Shown here piece by piece: positions 8,646 to 17,513 of a DNA stretch of 64,000 nucleotides. Position 1 is the first letter of the stretch, and each line of letters opens with the position of its first letter. A program made the position numbers and the translations under genes. The stretch is from positions 310,001 through 374,000 of the forward strand of contig NZ_JAVDDX010000001.1 of NCBI RefSeq assembly GCF_030848575.1. Direction: 5' to 3'. The DNA comes from Haloarcula sp. H-GB4. Its GTDB lineage: Archaea; Halobacteriota; Halobacteria; Halobacteriales; Haloarculaceae. Below the pieces are notes generated by a model. That model saw only the letters and a list, made by a program, of their open reading frames with translations, searched no databases and was not told the DNA's origin.

Positions 8646-10874
8646 ATGGATGTCGACATCGCCACGGTCGCCATCCTCGGGAACGCGGGTGGGGCGCTCA
8701 TTGGTTTTGTAGTTGCGGTTATCGCCGGTCGAAACCGAGATGGCCCCGGTCATCGCCAGTACGGCTGGCTTGCGCTGGCTGGCGGATGCTGGTGTGCCAT
8801 CTCCATTGTGAAAATCATGGCCGCTAGTCCTGAAGTGGTAGAGACGGCCTACGTGATAGCCCGAACCGTCTCCTCGCAGATAATCGCTATTTGGATTGTT
8901 TTTGTGCTTGTCTACACCGGTCGCCGCTCGTGGCTCCGCCCATCCCGCCTCATTCCGGTCCTCGTTATGGCGAACGCAGACGTGCTGCTGCTGTTGCTTG
9001 GTCAGGGCCGCTTCGGTCAGGCGACGGCTATCCCCATCACTCAGAACGGCGTGACGCTGCTCGCTGTTCAGCGTGGGGCTGCCTTCGCGACTACTCTGGC
9101 AATCTCTTATATCCCGGTGCTGCTCGGGTACGGATTTCTCATTGAATTACTGTCACGTTCAGAAAACATCTACCGGCGTCAGACTGCGATAATCGGAGTC
9201 GGAGGTGCCTTACCGATGATTGTCGCCCTGCTGTACGACTTCGGATACACGCCCCATCCCGTTATCGATTTCACCCCGGTTGTGTTCGCCGTCAGTATGC
9301 TGTTTGTCGGCTGGGCGCTATTCAGGGACAAATCCCTGTCTGTGACGACGCTGTCGGGTGATACCCTCGTCGACAACCTCCCCGACCCGGTCATCGCGCT
9401 CAACGACGACTGCGTTATTATCGATTACAACGCCGCGGCGGCCAGCGCGCTGGATCATCCGGACCCTGACGGAGAGCCACTCGACGACCTTGCCCCAGAG
9501 CTCGTTGGCCACATCGAGCGCGGCGAAGTATTCTCGTTTGGGGATTCATTCACCTACTACAACCCACAGACGACGAGCCTCACCGATCAGTCCGGGACGG
9601 AGCGCGGTCGCCTCGTCGTGCTCAGGGATGTCACCGGACAACAGCGCCGGCAGGACCGACTCGAAGCGTTACAGGCCGCGACCCAGCAGTTTATCGAGGC
9701 AGAGACCGCCGAGGAAGTCTCGGAGATGGCCGTCGAGTTCGCGACGGCCGTTCTCGACCAGAACGCGGCGGGCGTGTTTCTCGAAGACAATAACGTTCTT
9801 GAACCGGCTGTCATCAGCGAAACGATCGAAAATAACGTCGAGGAAGAACTGCTGTACGGGTCGCCGACGGATGAGCCCGAAAGCAAACTCTGGAAGACGT
9901 ACGAAACCGGTGAAATACAGACTGTCACGCTGGAGCAGGACGGACTCGAACATATCGACAACGCGCTTATGCTGCCGCTTGGCGCCCACGGCGTGATGGC
10001 AATCACCGCATACGGTAGCACCTTCGCTACGGAAGACAGGCGATACGCTGCGATTCTCGCACAGACGACGCAGGTGGCTCTCGACCAGGTCAAGCGCGAG
10101 CGCGAACTCCGCCAGAGTCGGAGTTCGGTCCAGCGACGCCGCGAACAGATAGAGTTCTTCAACGGCATCCTCAGACACTCGCTACACAACGCGATGGTCG
10201 TCATCCGCGGCCGCGCGGAGCACATCAGAGATGATGTCCCGCCACCGAAACAGCGGCATCTCGACAGCATCAGCGACTGGTGTGGGAAGCTCACGGAAAT
10301 GAGCGAAACGATCCGGGACATCAACAACACGGTGACAGCGAGTGAAGCCGAGCGGCTGGATACCGTCGACCTCAACGCCACGCTCCGTCGCTCAATTGAG
10401 TTGCTCCGGGTCGAGTACGATTCGGTATCGGTTTCCTGCGAACTGGACGAGGATTACAGCGTGCAGGCGAACGAACTGCTCGAAGAGGTCCTCTTGAGCA
10501 TCCTCCGGAACGCGGTCGACCACAACAGCGCCGACACCCCACAGGTATCCATATTGGTCCAGCAGGCCGGTGACTGGCTCCAGGTCCGCATCGCTGACGA
10601 CGGCCCGGGCATGAGTGACGAATTAAAGACGAAAGTGTTCGAGCGCGGGCTCTCACCCGACCAGACCGCCGACGGGTTCGGCCTCTACTTCGTCTCGGTC
10701 ATGATGGAGCTGTACAGCGGGACGCTCTGGTTCGAAGACAACCACCCGACGGGGACGGTCGCTGTTCTCGAATTCCGGCAGGCGGTGACGGCCGGCGAGG
10801 CCGAAGACAACCCACAGCCCGACGACACCGAGACGGCGGCGACCGAAGCGCAAACTAAATCCCACAACCGCTGA
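8646..10874 (+). CDS. Membrane histidine kinase: 7TM sensor, PAS, GAF, HisKA, HATPase
   Basis: The 742-residue sensor kinase has seven hydrophobic segments within residues 1-225 (for example GGALIGFVVAVIAG and TVSSQIIAIWIVFVLVYTG), matching the haloarchaeal 7TM-kinase N-terminal region. A PAS domain (about 235-320), a GAF domain (about 330-480), the dimerisation helix and an ATPase domain (about 610-710) follow. The phosphoacceptor His is residue 511 in ILRHSLHNAM; the next residue is Ser rather than the usual Asp/Glu. The N box (RNAVDHN), G1 (DDGPGM) and G2 (GFGLY) are intact. The ATG at 8646 is the first that places the first membrane helix at the N-terminus. No response regulator is adjacent. 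The next gene starts 11 bp downstream. Confidence 0.9.
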   Translation: MDVDIATVAILGNAGGALIGFVVAVIAGRNRDGPGHRQYGWLALAGGCWCAISIVKIMAASPEVVETAYVIARTVSSQIIAIWIVFVLVYTGRRSWLRPSRLIPVLVMANADVLLLLLGQGRFGQATAIPITQNGVTLLAVQRGAAFATTLAISYIPVLLGYGFLIELLSRSENIYRRQTAIIGVGGALPMIVALLYDFGYTPHPVIDFTPVVFAVSMLFVGWALFRDKSLSVTTLSGDTLVDNLPDPVIALNDDCVIIDYNAAAASALDHPDPDGEPLDDLAPELVGHIERGEVFSFGDSFTYYNPQTTSLTDQSGTERGRLVVLRDVTGQQRRQDRLEALQAATQQFIEAETAEEVSEMAVEFATAVLDQNAAGVFLEDNNVLEPAVISETIENNVEEELLYGSPTDEPESKLWKTYETGEIQTVTLEQDGLEHIDNALMLPLGAHGVMAITAYGSTFATEDRRYAAILAQTTQVALDQVKRERELRQSRSSVQRRREQIEFFNGILRHSLHNAMVVIRGRAEHIRDDVPPPKQRHLDSISDWCGKLTEMSETIRDINNTVTASEAERLDTVDLNATLRRSIELLRVEYDSVSVSCELDEDYSVQANELLEEVLLSILRNAVDHNSADTPQVSILVQQAGDWLQVRIADDGPGMSDELKTKVFERGLSPDQTADGFGLYFVSVMMELYSGTLWFEDNHPTGTVAVLEFRQAVTAGEAEDNPQPDDTETAATEAQTKSHNR

Positions 10875-10885
10875 TAGGTCGGGGT

Positions 10886-12247
10886 ATGATTGGCGTCGTC
10901 GGTGGCGGTATCGCCGGCCTCTCAGCAGCGTACCGGCTCCAGCAACGTGGCCACGAGGTTCGTGTGTTCGAAGCGAGTGAGGACCTCGGCGGCCTAGCAG
11001 CGACCTACGAGACGGCCGGGGACCCCATCGAGAAATTCTATCACCATCTCTCGAAATCTGAGGAAACAATCGTCGACCTCGCCGAGGAACTGGGCCTCGG
11101 TGACGCGGTCGAGTGGCACATCGGAGAGAACGCCTACTACGTCGACGGCGTCGTCCACCCCATGGACAAGCCCTGGGAAATTCTCTCGTATCCGCACCTC
11201 TCGCTGTATGATACGTTCCGGCTGGGCATGCTCGTCCTCGATATCGACGTTCGCGGCGGCATCCCTTCTTTCGACACCTACGAGCGACTGGAGGACTTCG
11301 AGGACGTGCCTATCGAGGAGTTCGTCGTCGAGCACACCACGCGGGGCGTCTACGAGAACTTCTTCGAGCCGCTGCTCGACGCGAAGTTCGGCGACCGGAA
11401 AGACGACGTGAGCGCGGCGTGGCTGCTCGGCCGTGTCAAGTTCCGCGGCGAGCGGGACATCCTGAACGGCGAGATTCTGGGCTACTTCGACGGCGGATTC
11501 GGCCGGTTACTCGACGCGCTGGTCGACGCCGTCGGCCGCGACAATATTGTCACTGACACGCGCGTCTCCGAAGTCGATACGAGCGGCGGGACTGTCTCGT
11601 CGCTGACGGCCACGGACGGAACCGGGACGACGGTTCACGATGTTGACAGCGTCGTTGTCGCGACGATGCCGAACGTACTGGAAGCCCTGACCGGCTACAC
11701 CTGTGACATCGATTTTCAGGGGACAGTGTGTTCGGTCATTAGCATGGACGAACCCCTGCTGGATACGTACTGGCTGAACATTGCCGATGAGGCCCCCTTC
11801 GGCGCGCTCATCGAACACACGAACTTCGTTTCCGCGGAGCGGTACGGCGGCGAGCATCTGCTGTACGTCGCCCGCTACATTCAGGACGAATCCGAAGCCA
11901 TCTGGAACCAGAGCGACGACGAGGTCGCCGAGACCTGGCTGCAGGGCATTGAATCCCTCTTCCCCGAGTTCGACCGCGATGCTGTCAACTGGATTCGGAC
12001 GGGCCGCAACCCCCGGACAGCCCCGGTGTACGAGCGCGGCTATCTTGACATGGTCATTCCATACGACCTGGGCGATGCCGTCGCGGACGGCCTCTACTAC
12101 GCCGGGATGGCCTCGCGTGCCCAGTACCCGGAGCGCTCGCTCAACGGCGGTATCGTCGCGGGCTTCGAGTGTGCCGACCGCATCGCACGCGACCCGTCTG
12201 CGGCGACGAAAACCGACGATTCGCCGCTTTCGGAAGCCCAACGCTGA
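10886..12247 (+). CDS. FAD-dependent amine-oxidase/protoporphyrinogen-oxidase-like oxidoreductase
   Basis: This 453-residue flavoprotein has the dinucleotide-binding motif GGGIAGLSAAYRLQQRGHEV at residues 6-25 and EASEDLGGLAATY just after, as in the NAD(P)-binding Rossmann-like/amine oxidase superfamily. The C-terminal FAD motif is GLYYAGMASRAQYPERSLNG. In such proteins the substrate may be a porphyrin, carotenoid or sugar nucleotide; I cannot decide which. It follows the 7TM kinase by only 11 bp in the same direction and may be its co-transcribed partner. A divergent promoter is not visible in the gap. Confidence 0.85.
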   Translation: MIGVVGGGIAGLSAAYRLQQRGHEVRVFEASEDLGGLAATYETAGDPIEKFYHHLSKSEETIVDLAEELGLGDAVEWHIGENAYYVDGVVHPMDKPWEILSYPHLSLYDTFRLGMLVLDIDVRGGIPSFDTYERLEDFEDVPIEEFVVEHTTRGVYENFFEPLLDAKFGDRKDDVSAAWLLGRVKFRGERDILNGEILGYFDGGFGRLLDALVDAVGRDNIVTDTRVSEVDTSGGTVSSLTATDGTGTTVHDVDSVVVATMPNVLEALTGYTCDIDFQGTVCSVISMDEPLLDTYWLNIADEAPFGALIEHTNFVSAERYGGEHLLYVARYIQDESEAIWNQSDDEVAETWLQGIESLFPEFDRDAVNWIRTGRNPRTAPVYERGYLDMVIPYDLGDAVADGLYYAGMASRAQYPERSLNGGIVAGFECADRIARDPSAATKTDDSPLSEAQR

Positions 12248-12349
12248 GCGTTTTCTGCCCGAACCGATAGTTTACCCTCCGGCCACGTGTCGGCCGACTC
12301 TTCTGATTACGGCTGATACAGAAAAACACGTCTTCGGCCGCCGCTCGGC

Positions 12350-12958
12350 TCAGTCGCCGGCCGCGCTTTCCACGTCGTCCTCGTCGATGACCGGCGCGTC
12401 GGTCGGGCTCACGTCGTCCGGTTCCTCGCGGCCGCCGCCGACGACCATCTCCCCGTCCTCGGTTTCGACGTAAACGTCGTCGGCAAAGCCACCGACGGCG
12501 TGGGGATGTTCCGGCTCGTCCAGTCGCTCTGGTGTCGACGGCGCATCTGCGACGCCGTCGGCCGGCCGGAACGCCCCGAGCGGGTCGTCGATGGTGATGC
12601 CGTGCGCGTCGAAGAAGTCCGCGTACCGCTCGTAGTGGGCTTCGAGTTCGTCAGCCGGGAACTCCATCATCTCCGTCCAGCCGTGGTTGTAGAAGTCGAA
12701 GTTCGCCTGAATGTGAGTGATTTCCCGAGCCTCGGCCTCCGAGTAGTCTGCCTGCAGCGCGGCCACGTAGGTGTCCATCGTGGCGTCGAAGAAATCATCG
12801 AGGTGGTCGCGCCGCTCCTCTCGGTGAGCCTCGTCAGCCTTCCCGAGGAAGATCTTGGTGTGGAGTTTCACCAGCCCGTAGTTGGCCACCGACCGGACAC
12901 CGGGTGTGGTCAGCGCCTTCTTGCTTGCCCAGTGGCGCGGGTTCTGGTAGATTTTCAT
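12350..12958 (-). CDS. Conserved haloarchaeal protein (DUF6149-like)
   Basis: This 202-residue soluble protein begins MKIYQNPRHWASKKALTTPG. It is mostly helical in appearance over residues 1-130, with aromatic and acidic residues (ITHIQANFDFYNHGWTEMME). The C-terminal 70 residues are acidic and low in complexity. I recall similar proteins in haloarchaea under the label DUF6149, but this is from memory and the function is unknown. The ATG at 12956-12958 is preferred to one 11 codons upstream because recognisable sequence starts there. It is divergent from the flavoprotein gene at 13090. Confidence 0.8.
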   Translation of the reverse strand: MKIYQNPRHWASKKALTTPGVRSVANYGLVKLHTKIFLGKADEAHREERRDHLDDFFDATMDTYVAALQADYSEAEAREITHIQANFDFYNHGWTEMMEFPADELEAHYERYADFFDAHGITIDDPLGAFRPADGVADAPSTPERLDEPEHPHAVGGFADDVYVETEDGEMVVGGGREEPDDVSPTDAPVIDEDDVESAAGD

Positions 12959-13089
12959 TTCAATTTCGAATACGGGTCCCAGCGCCTTCAAATCCCCGAC
13001 TATCGGTGTCTTCAGCTGTGTTCACCTCGCTATCGGAAACGATACGCAGATAGCAATCCACATTAAGCCCGATTTCGTATCGGCCGTAC

Positions 13090-14340
13090 ATGAGCACGTC
13101 GCACGTAATCATCGGTGACGGCATCGCGGGTGCGTCCGCAGCCGAGACAATCCGGGAAGCGGACCCGGACGCGTCGGTCACAGTCCTGACCGACGAGGGG
13201 GAGGCACTGTATAACCGGATCCTGATCAAGGAGTTCGCCAAGGGGAAGCTGCCGGAAGCGCCGATCTCGATCCACGAGCCGGAGTGGTACGACGAGCGCG
13301 ACATCGACCTCCAGTTGAACACCCACGTGACGAACATCGATCCCGATGCTCACGAGATCCAGACTCACGAGGGAGACACCTACGAATACGACAAGCTGCT
13401 GGTTGCCACGGGTGGGACGCCGGCCCAGGTCCCGGTCGAGAACAGTGATGCCGACGGCATCCACCACTTCTGGACGTTCCAGGACGCGCGTGGCATCCGT
13501 GAGCACGCTGACGAGGCCGACCAGGGTATCATCGTTGGGGCTGGACTGCTCGGCATCGACCTCGCGGCGGTCTGTGCCGCACAGGAAATTGACGCGAAGT
13601 ACCTGATGCGTGGCAACCGCTGGTGGCGCTACGCGCTCTCGGAGGAGGGCGCAGAGATCATCCACGAGGCGCTCGAAGAGAACGGCGTCGAACCCGTTTT
13701 CGAGTCCGGTGTCGACCACTTCGAGGTCGACGACGACGGCAAAGTCACCGGTGCGGTCGACCCTGATGGCAACCACTACGACGGCGAATGGGCCGGCGTC
13801 GCCATTGGTCTCGACTTCAACACCGAGTTCCTCAACGGGACCGGGCTTGAACTCGACGACGGCATCGTCGTTGACGAGTACATGCAGACAAACATTGAGG
13901 ACATCTACGCTGCGGGTGACCTCACCAAGTTCTACGACACCATCCTCAACTCTCAGGCGCAAAACGGCGCGTGGGGCTCGGCCAAGGAGCAAGGGTCGGT
14001 TGCCGGGACCAACATGGTCGCGGACGCCGAAGAAAAGGAGTTCCGCTGGGTCTCCTCGTACTCCATCACGCACTTTGACTTCCCGTTCCTTTCCTTCGGT
14101 CACCCGACCCGTGGCGACGACGAGGCCGAGCGGAAGTACTCCGACAGCGAGTGGCGGCGCCTCGCTTTCGAGGACGGACAGCTCATCGGCGGCGTGCTGA
14201 TCGGCGACCTCTCACAGCAGTCGACGTTCAAGAAGCTCATCCGCCAGGAGCGCCAGGTCGCAGACAAGAAGGAACTACTGCTCGAAAAGGAAGTGGACCT
14301 CGAAGAAGTGAAGGCGCAGACGCCTGCGCCGGCCGAATAA
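13090..14340 (+). CDS. NAD(P)/FAD-dependent oxidoreductase (nitrite-reductase/rubredoxin-reductase type)
   Basis: This 416-residue class-III-like pyridine nucleotide oxidoreductase has an N-terminal FAD motif (HVIIGDGIAGASAAETIREA). A second Rossmann motif for NAD(P)H follows (GIIVGAGLLGIDLAAVCAA, near residues 150-168), and the FAD-closing motif is DIYAAGDLTKFYD (near 273-285). It lacks the CxxxxC disulfide of lipoamide dehydrogenases. The C-terminus is charged and helical (residues 385-416). Relatives reduce rubredoxin or ferredoxin or form the NADH module of nitrite reductases; the electron acceptor here is unknown. Confidence 0.88.
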   Translation: MSTSHVIIGDGIAGASAAETIREADPDASVTVLTDEGEALYNRILIKEFAKGKLPEAPISIHEPEWYDERDIDLQLNTHVTNIDPDAHEIQTHEGDTYEYDKLLVATGGTPAQVPVENSDADGIHHFWTFQDARGIREHADEADQGIIVGAGLLGIDLAAVCAAQEIDAKYLMRGNRWWRYALSEEGAEIIHEALEENGVEPVFESGVDHFEVDDDGKVTGAVDPDGNHYDGEWAGVAIGLDFNTEFLNGTGLELDDGIVVDEYMQTNIEDIYAAGDLTKFYDTILNSQAQNGAWGSAKEQGSVAGTNMVADAEEKEFRWVSSYSITHFDFPFLSFGHPTRGDDEAERKYSDSEWRRLAFEDGQLIGGVLIGDLSQQSTFKKLIRQERQVADKKELLLEKEVDLEEVKAQTPAPAE

Positions 14341-14354
14341 GGCCTGCCGACACC

Positions 14355-14366
14355 GATATTTTTACG
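14355..14366 (+). promoter_or_regulatory. TATA box for the small protein at 14389
   Basis: GATATTTTTACG lies about 30 bp upstream of the ATG at 14389, the right distance for an archaeal promoter giving a leaderless or nearly leaderless mRNA. This supports the small gene as real. Confidence 0.5.
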
Positions 14367-14388
14367 CGCTGCGGACGTAGTCACACGT

Positions 14389-14613
14389 ATGCGTACCGCC
14401 CTTTCCCGCGTCGTTGCTTGGTTCATCCACCGTAGCGGCCAGTCGGGTGAGGCAGACGAGACAGGCGATGAGAGCGGCAGCTTCACCGGCTCGCTACTCG
14501 ATGCGTCGGTCAATCGAGGCCACGGTCAGGGCGACCCACAGGCCGCCAGCGAGATGGCGGCGGTTCAAGAGGAAGCGGACCGACTCACACAGGCGGACCA
14601 GCATCGCGAGTAA
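14389..14613 (+). CDS. Small hypothetical haloarchaeal protein
   Basis: This 74-residue protein has no recognised family. Residues 1-16 (MRTALSRVVAWFIHRS) form an amphipathic basic helix that could be a membrane-surface anchor. The rest is acidic and Gln/Ala-rich, ending AAVQEEADRLTQADQHRE. Third codon positions are strongly GC-rich, a TATA box lies about 30 bp upstream, and a T run follows the stop. These signs support expression. It lies between a flavoprotein gene and a DUF7124-like gene in the same direction. Confidence 0.65.
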   Translation: MRTALSRVVAWFIHRSGQSGEADETGDESGSFTGSLLDASVNRGHGQGDPQAASEMAAVQEEADRLTQADQHRE

Positions 14614-14634
14614 CTGCTGACGGGAGAACGACGC

Positions 14635-14643
14635 TCTTTTTTC
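14635..14643 (+). terminator. Oligo-T terminator candidate
   Basis: A run of six T (14637-14642) lies 24 bp after the stop of the gene at 14389. Archaeal intrinsic termination mainly needs a T tract in the non-template strand. It is in a GC-rich setting, so it stands out. Confidence 0.4.
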
Positions 14644-14665
14644 GCCCTAAAGCGGAGAGTCGCGT

Positions 14666-15082
14666 ATGGATGGCGGCAGCGGCGATATGACACTCGCGTT
14701 CGACCTCGACGCCCTCAAGCAACTGGCCTACCCGGACAGCGTGTTCAACGACGCGCGCCAGTGGTCCGAGTACGTCGGCGTCATCTCCGAACAGCCCACC
14801 TACGTCGTGACTAACTTTACCCGGAAACACCGGATCAGACAGGACTTCTTCTCGGGGCCGCGCGGCCGCGAGGAGAGCCTCGAAAACGTCAAAGAGCAGT
14901 TCGACACTGACCGGCACGTCTTCGTCGGCGCTGACGACGAGGATGCCGATCTCGCCGAGGCGGCGGGCTGGGAGTACCTCCCCGTCACGCAGGCCGCGGA
15001 GGCGGCCGACTGGGACCTCGGCGAACCGGAGACGCCGGACGCGACAACTGACGAGGATGAGCAGCGCGACGACTGGCCGTAA
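14666..15082 (+). CDS. Conserved haloarchaeal protein (DUF7124-like)
   Basis: This 138-residue acidic protein contains a predicted alpha/beta segment (MTLAFDLDALKQLAYPDSVF) and a short basic stretch (TRKHRIRQDFFSGPRGREES), with an acidic tail ending DEDEQRDDWP. There are no membrane segments. I recall a haloarchaeal family of this appearance (DUF7124) with unknown function; that link is from memory. An in-frame ATG eight codons downstream (MTLAFDL) is an alternative start. It is oriented with the small gene upstream but separated by a T-run. Confidence 0.75.
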   Translation: MDGGSGDMTLAFDLDALKQLAYPDSVFNDARQWSEYVGVISEQPTYVVTNFTRKHRIRQDFFSGPRGREESLENVKEQFDTDRHVFVGADDEDADLAEAAGWEYLPVTQAAEAADWDLGEPETPDATTDEDEQRDDWP

Positions 15083-15123
15083 GCGGCGTAGTCCCGCTGT
15101 CGGCGGGAATCTACGATTCGACT

Positions 15124-15136
15124 AGTTTTATATTTT
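15124..15136 (+). promoter_or_regulatory. TATA box of membrane paralogue 1
   Basis: AGTTTTATATTTT begins 33 bp upstream of the ATG at 15157. Almost the same box (AGTTTTATATTTC) stands 32 bp upstream of the paralogous gene at 16103, so the promoter appears to have been duplicated or kept along with the gene. Confidence 0.6.
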
Positions 15137-15156
15137 CTCGGAGAGCGACTGAAGAT

Positions 15157-16005
15157 ATGGCCCTCCAGATCGGCGATGCCTTGCGTAGCGGTCTCGATAC
15201 CCTTCTCAGCGAGGATGGACTCCTGATTACGGGGGTTTTCCTCCTGTTCAACCTCGGGAACACTGTCGCAAGCTCCACATTTACAGCGGCACTGTTCGAC
15301 GAAATGATGAACATGGGCGGCCCCGCTGGGCCGGGGAGCGTTGCGGGAGCAGGTGCACCGGGATTCTCGGTGTCGGATTTCACCGGGCCATTCAGCCTTG
15401 ATGTTGCAATGCCGGTCGCCGTCGTGATGGTTCTCCTGTTTCTGCTCATCGGCCAACTCATCAAGTTCTGGGGGATCAGGCTGTTCGCGGAGCCACGGGA
15501 AATCATGGACGAGAATACGTCTGATAGAGCCGTTATGGCTGTTGTCCTCGGCGGCGGTGTCGCGGTTCTCACGTTTGCGCTTTCGATGAGTTCGTCCGCA
15601 CTGAATGCCAGTGGGCGTCCGCTGTTGGGAGGACTGGCCGGGCTTGTTGGTGGTCTCCTCTCTCTGGTCGTCGGCCTTGCACTCGTCTACCTGCTGCAGT
15701 CGATTGCCCTGTACGACGGCGGCTACGTCGCGACACTCAAGCACTCCGTCGCGCGGTTCATGGACGCCCCCGCACAAATCATCGTCTTGCTGTTCCTCTT
15801 GGCGCTTCTCGGCATTATTCCAGGCATTCCTTCTACGGCGTCCGTCGTATCAATGGTCCTCCCCGGCACATTCAACCTCCCCTCTCAGTCGGTCCTGCAG
15901 GTCGTCTCGATGGTACTGAACGCACCGGTGCAGGCGTTTAGTCTCGCAGTGATTACGGACGCATACCTGCAGGTGCGGGCGGATCAGGACGACGACGGGT
16001 TCTGA
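15157..16005 (+). CDS. Polytopic membrane protein, paralogue 1
   Basis: This 282-residue integral membrane protein of unknown function begins MALQIGDALRSGLDTLLSEDG. It has about six hydrophobic segments, near residues 22-45, 82-106, 127-148, 153-185, 205-228 and 240-270. It ends with a short polar tail (LQVRADQDDDGF). It resembles haloarchaeal membrane families annotated as DUF7847-like; I am unsure of the number. The next gene (16103) is a clear paralogue: both start MALQIG-x-A-x-x-x-G-x-D-x-LLSE and both end with an A-x-x-T-x-AYLQV segment. Confidence 0.8.
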   Translation: MALQIGDALRSGLDTLLSEDGLLITGVFLLFNLGNTVASSTFTAALFDEMMNMGGPAGPGSVAGAGAPGFSVSDFTGPFSLDVAMPVAVVMVLLFLLIGQLIKFWGIRLFAEPREIMDENTSDRAVMAVVLGGGVAVLTFALSMSSSALNASGRPLLGGLAGLVGGLLSLVVGLALVYLLQSIALYDGGYVATLKHSVARFMDAPAQIIVLLFLLALLGIIPGIPSTASVVSMVLPGTFNLPSQSVLQVVSMVLNAPVQAFSLAVITDAYLQVRADQDDDGF

Positions 16006-16070
16006 GGGTTGGGCGTGAGTACTCCCCGGCCACCGGTTTCGGGCTTTCGTTCACGCCAAAATATTCATTC

Positions 16071-16083
16071 AGTTTTATATTTC
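16071..16083 (+). promoter_or_regulatory. TATA box of membrane paralogue 2
   Basis: AGTTTTATATTTC begins 32 bp upstream of the ATG at 16103, nearly identical in sequence and spacing to the box at 15124. Confidence 0.6.
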
Positions 16084-16102
16084 AGCGGTTAGGGTGGTGT
16101 GT

Positions 16103-16876
16103 ATGGCCCTCCAAATCGGCCGTGCCTTCCAAGACGGTATCGACGAACTACTCAGCGAGCGTGGAGCAATATTTGCCGGCGCATTCATCGTGTACGGACT
16201 AGTCAGTTCTGTTGTCTATGCGTCACTTTCGCGGGCATTTACAGAACTGTTTCTCGGACAACTGCCGAGCGACGTACAGGTAAGTCAGGCAGCAATGGCT
16301 GGTGGTACTCCACTGGCACTCGACCTGCCGCTTGCAGTTGCTGGCGTCGGTGCGCTTGTGCTGTTTGTGGTCAATGAGGCGCTAAATATTGTCGCGATCC
16401 GTGCTTTTGCCAGCGACGACCGTGAGCCGATTCCCGACAATGTGGGCCGACGGCTCGGCAAGACCGTTGCAATCGCGATCGCAGCCGGCATTCTCACCAG
16501 TCTCGCGGTGGGTATCGGTATTATTCTGCTTATCATCCCCGGACTGTTGTTTGCACTCTTGTTCTTCTTTGTCCGACAAGAGATTGCGCTGAACGATAGC
16601 GGAATCGCCGAATCAATCGGTAACAGTGTCAGCATCGTCATTGACAACCTCCTCGCGACGTTTGTTCTGGCCATTGTGCTCGCGGTGCTCGGAATCGTTC
16701 TCGGAGGTGCCTTCAGCTTCCTCCCGGTCTCGTTGCCGCCGATGGTCCTGGTGACGGTCTCTACTGTCTTCTCAGGTGTTGTCAGCGTCTTCTCCATCGC
16801 TGTAATGACCGTGGCGTACCTCCAGGTGACCGACCTCGACCATACACAGGAAACAGAGTCCATCGGCGGACTCTGA
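16103..16876 (+). CDS. Polytopic membrane protein, paralogue 2
   Basis: This 257-residue membrane protein is paralogous to the product of 15157-16005. The N-terminus MALQIGRAFQDGIDELLSE matches it closely, and both have about six hydrophobic segments. A central helix pair (GIGIILLIIPGLLFALLFFF) is followed by a conserved-looking RQEIALNDSG loop. The ATG at 16103 is chosen over an upstream GTG three codons earlier because it aligns with the paralogue start and is correctly placed from the TATA box. No partner domain suggests a function. Confidence 0.8.
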   Translation: MALQIGRAFQDGIDELLSERGAIFAGAFIVYGLVSSVVYASLSRAFTELFLGQLPSDVQVSQAAMAGGTPLALDLPLAVAGVGALVLFVVNEALNIVAIRAFASDDREPIPDNVGRRLGKTVAIAIAAGILTSLAVGIGIILLIIPGLLFALLFFFVRQEIALNDSGIAESIGNSVSIVIDNLLATFVLAIVLAVLGIVLGGAFSFLPVSLPPMVLVTVSTVFSGVVSVFSIAVMTVAYLQVTDLDHTQETESIGGL

Positions 16877-16930
16877 GCCGCTGTAGTTTGTATCGCGGCC
16901 TTTAACCACGAGAGCGACCAATCACAAGCA

Positions 16931-17464
16931 ATGGCTGAACCGCGCGTGCCCGGCGGGCGCGAGTCCGAACTCGAACTGGCCTGTGGCGAACTCGTCGACA
17001 CGCATGACCTCCATCTGGGGATGCGGGAGTTCGCGTGTGACTGCGGGCAGACTCACGGCGTCGTGCTAGACCCGCACCCACTAGCACGGTTCGTTCCGGA
17101 GTTTCTCACTGAGGTGCTACACGCGACTATCGAGACCAATGACGACTACGACGAGTTCACCACCGTCCATCTGATGGGCGTCGTCATGGAGGAGTTCCCC
17201 GAGAAGGTCGTCGCCGCCGACACCAGCGAGGATGGGTCGGTCGGCTTCTCGCTGGCATGGGTGAGTGACTTCGACTCCCGCCGTCTTCACGAAATCGTCG
17301 TCGAACTGCTCGTGGAACTGATGGAACACGCTATCAGCCACGCCGAGGACGACGACGTGATGGCGGAGTTCGAGGAGCAGATGCTCCAGTTCGACGTTGA
17401 CGCATTTGTTGAGCAGTACCGCGACGAGCGGAACTTTGACGGCCGATCTGATACCGCGATCTGA
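16931..17464 (+). CDS. Conserved haloarchaeal protein (DUF5815-like)
   Basis: This 177-residue acidic soluble protein contains a possible metal site: CDCGQTHGVVLDPHPLARF (near residues 37-55) has CxC followed by His residues. The rest is alpha/beta with many Glu/Asp (EFTTVHLMGVVMEEFPEKVV). I recall a haloarchaeal family DUF5815 of this type, from memory only. A TTTAAC box (16901-16906) lies about 28 bp upstream of the ATG, supporting an independent, leaderless transcript. Confidence 0.78.
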   Translation: MAEPRVPGGRESELELACGELVDTHDLHLGMREFACDCGQTHGVVLDPHPLARFVPEFLTEVLHATIETNDDYDEFTTVHLMGVVMEEFPEKVVAADTSEDGSVGFSLAWVSDFDSRRLHEIVVELLVELMEHAISHAEDDDVMAEFEEQMLQFDVDAFVEQYRDERNFDGRSDTAI

Positions 17465-17513
17465 GGGCGACTGCGACCTGCATACTTAGTAGCGCTGGCT
17501 CGCATACCCACGC

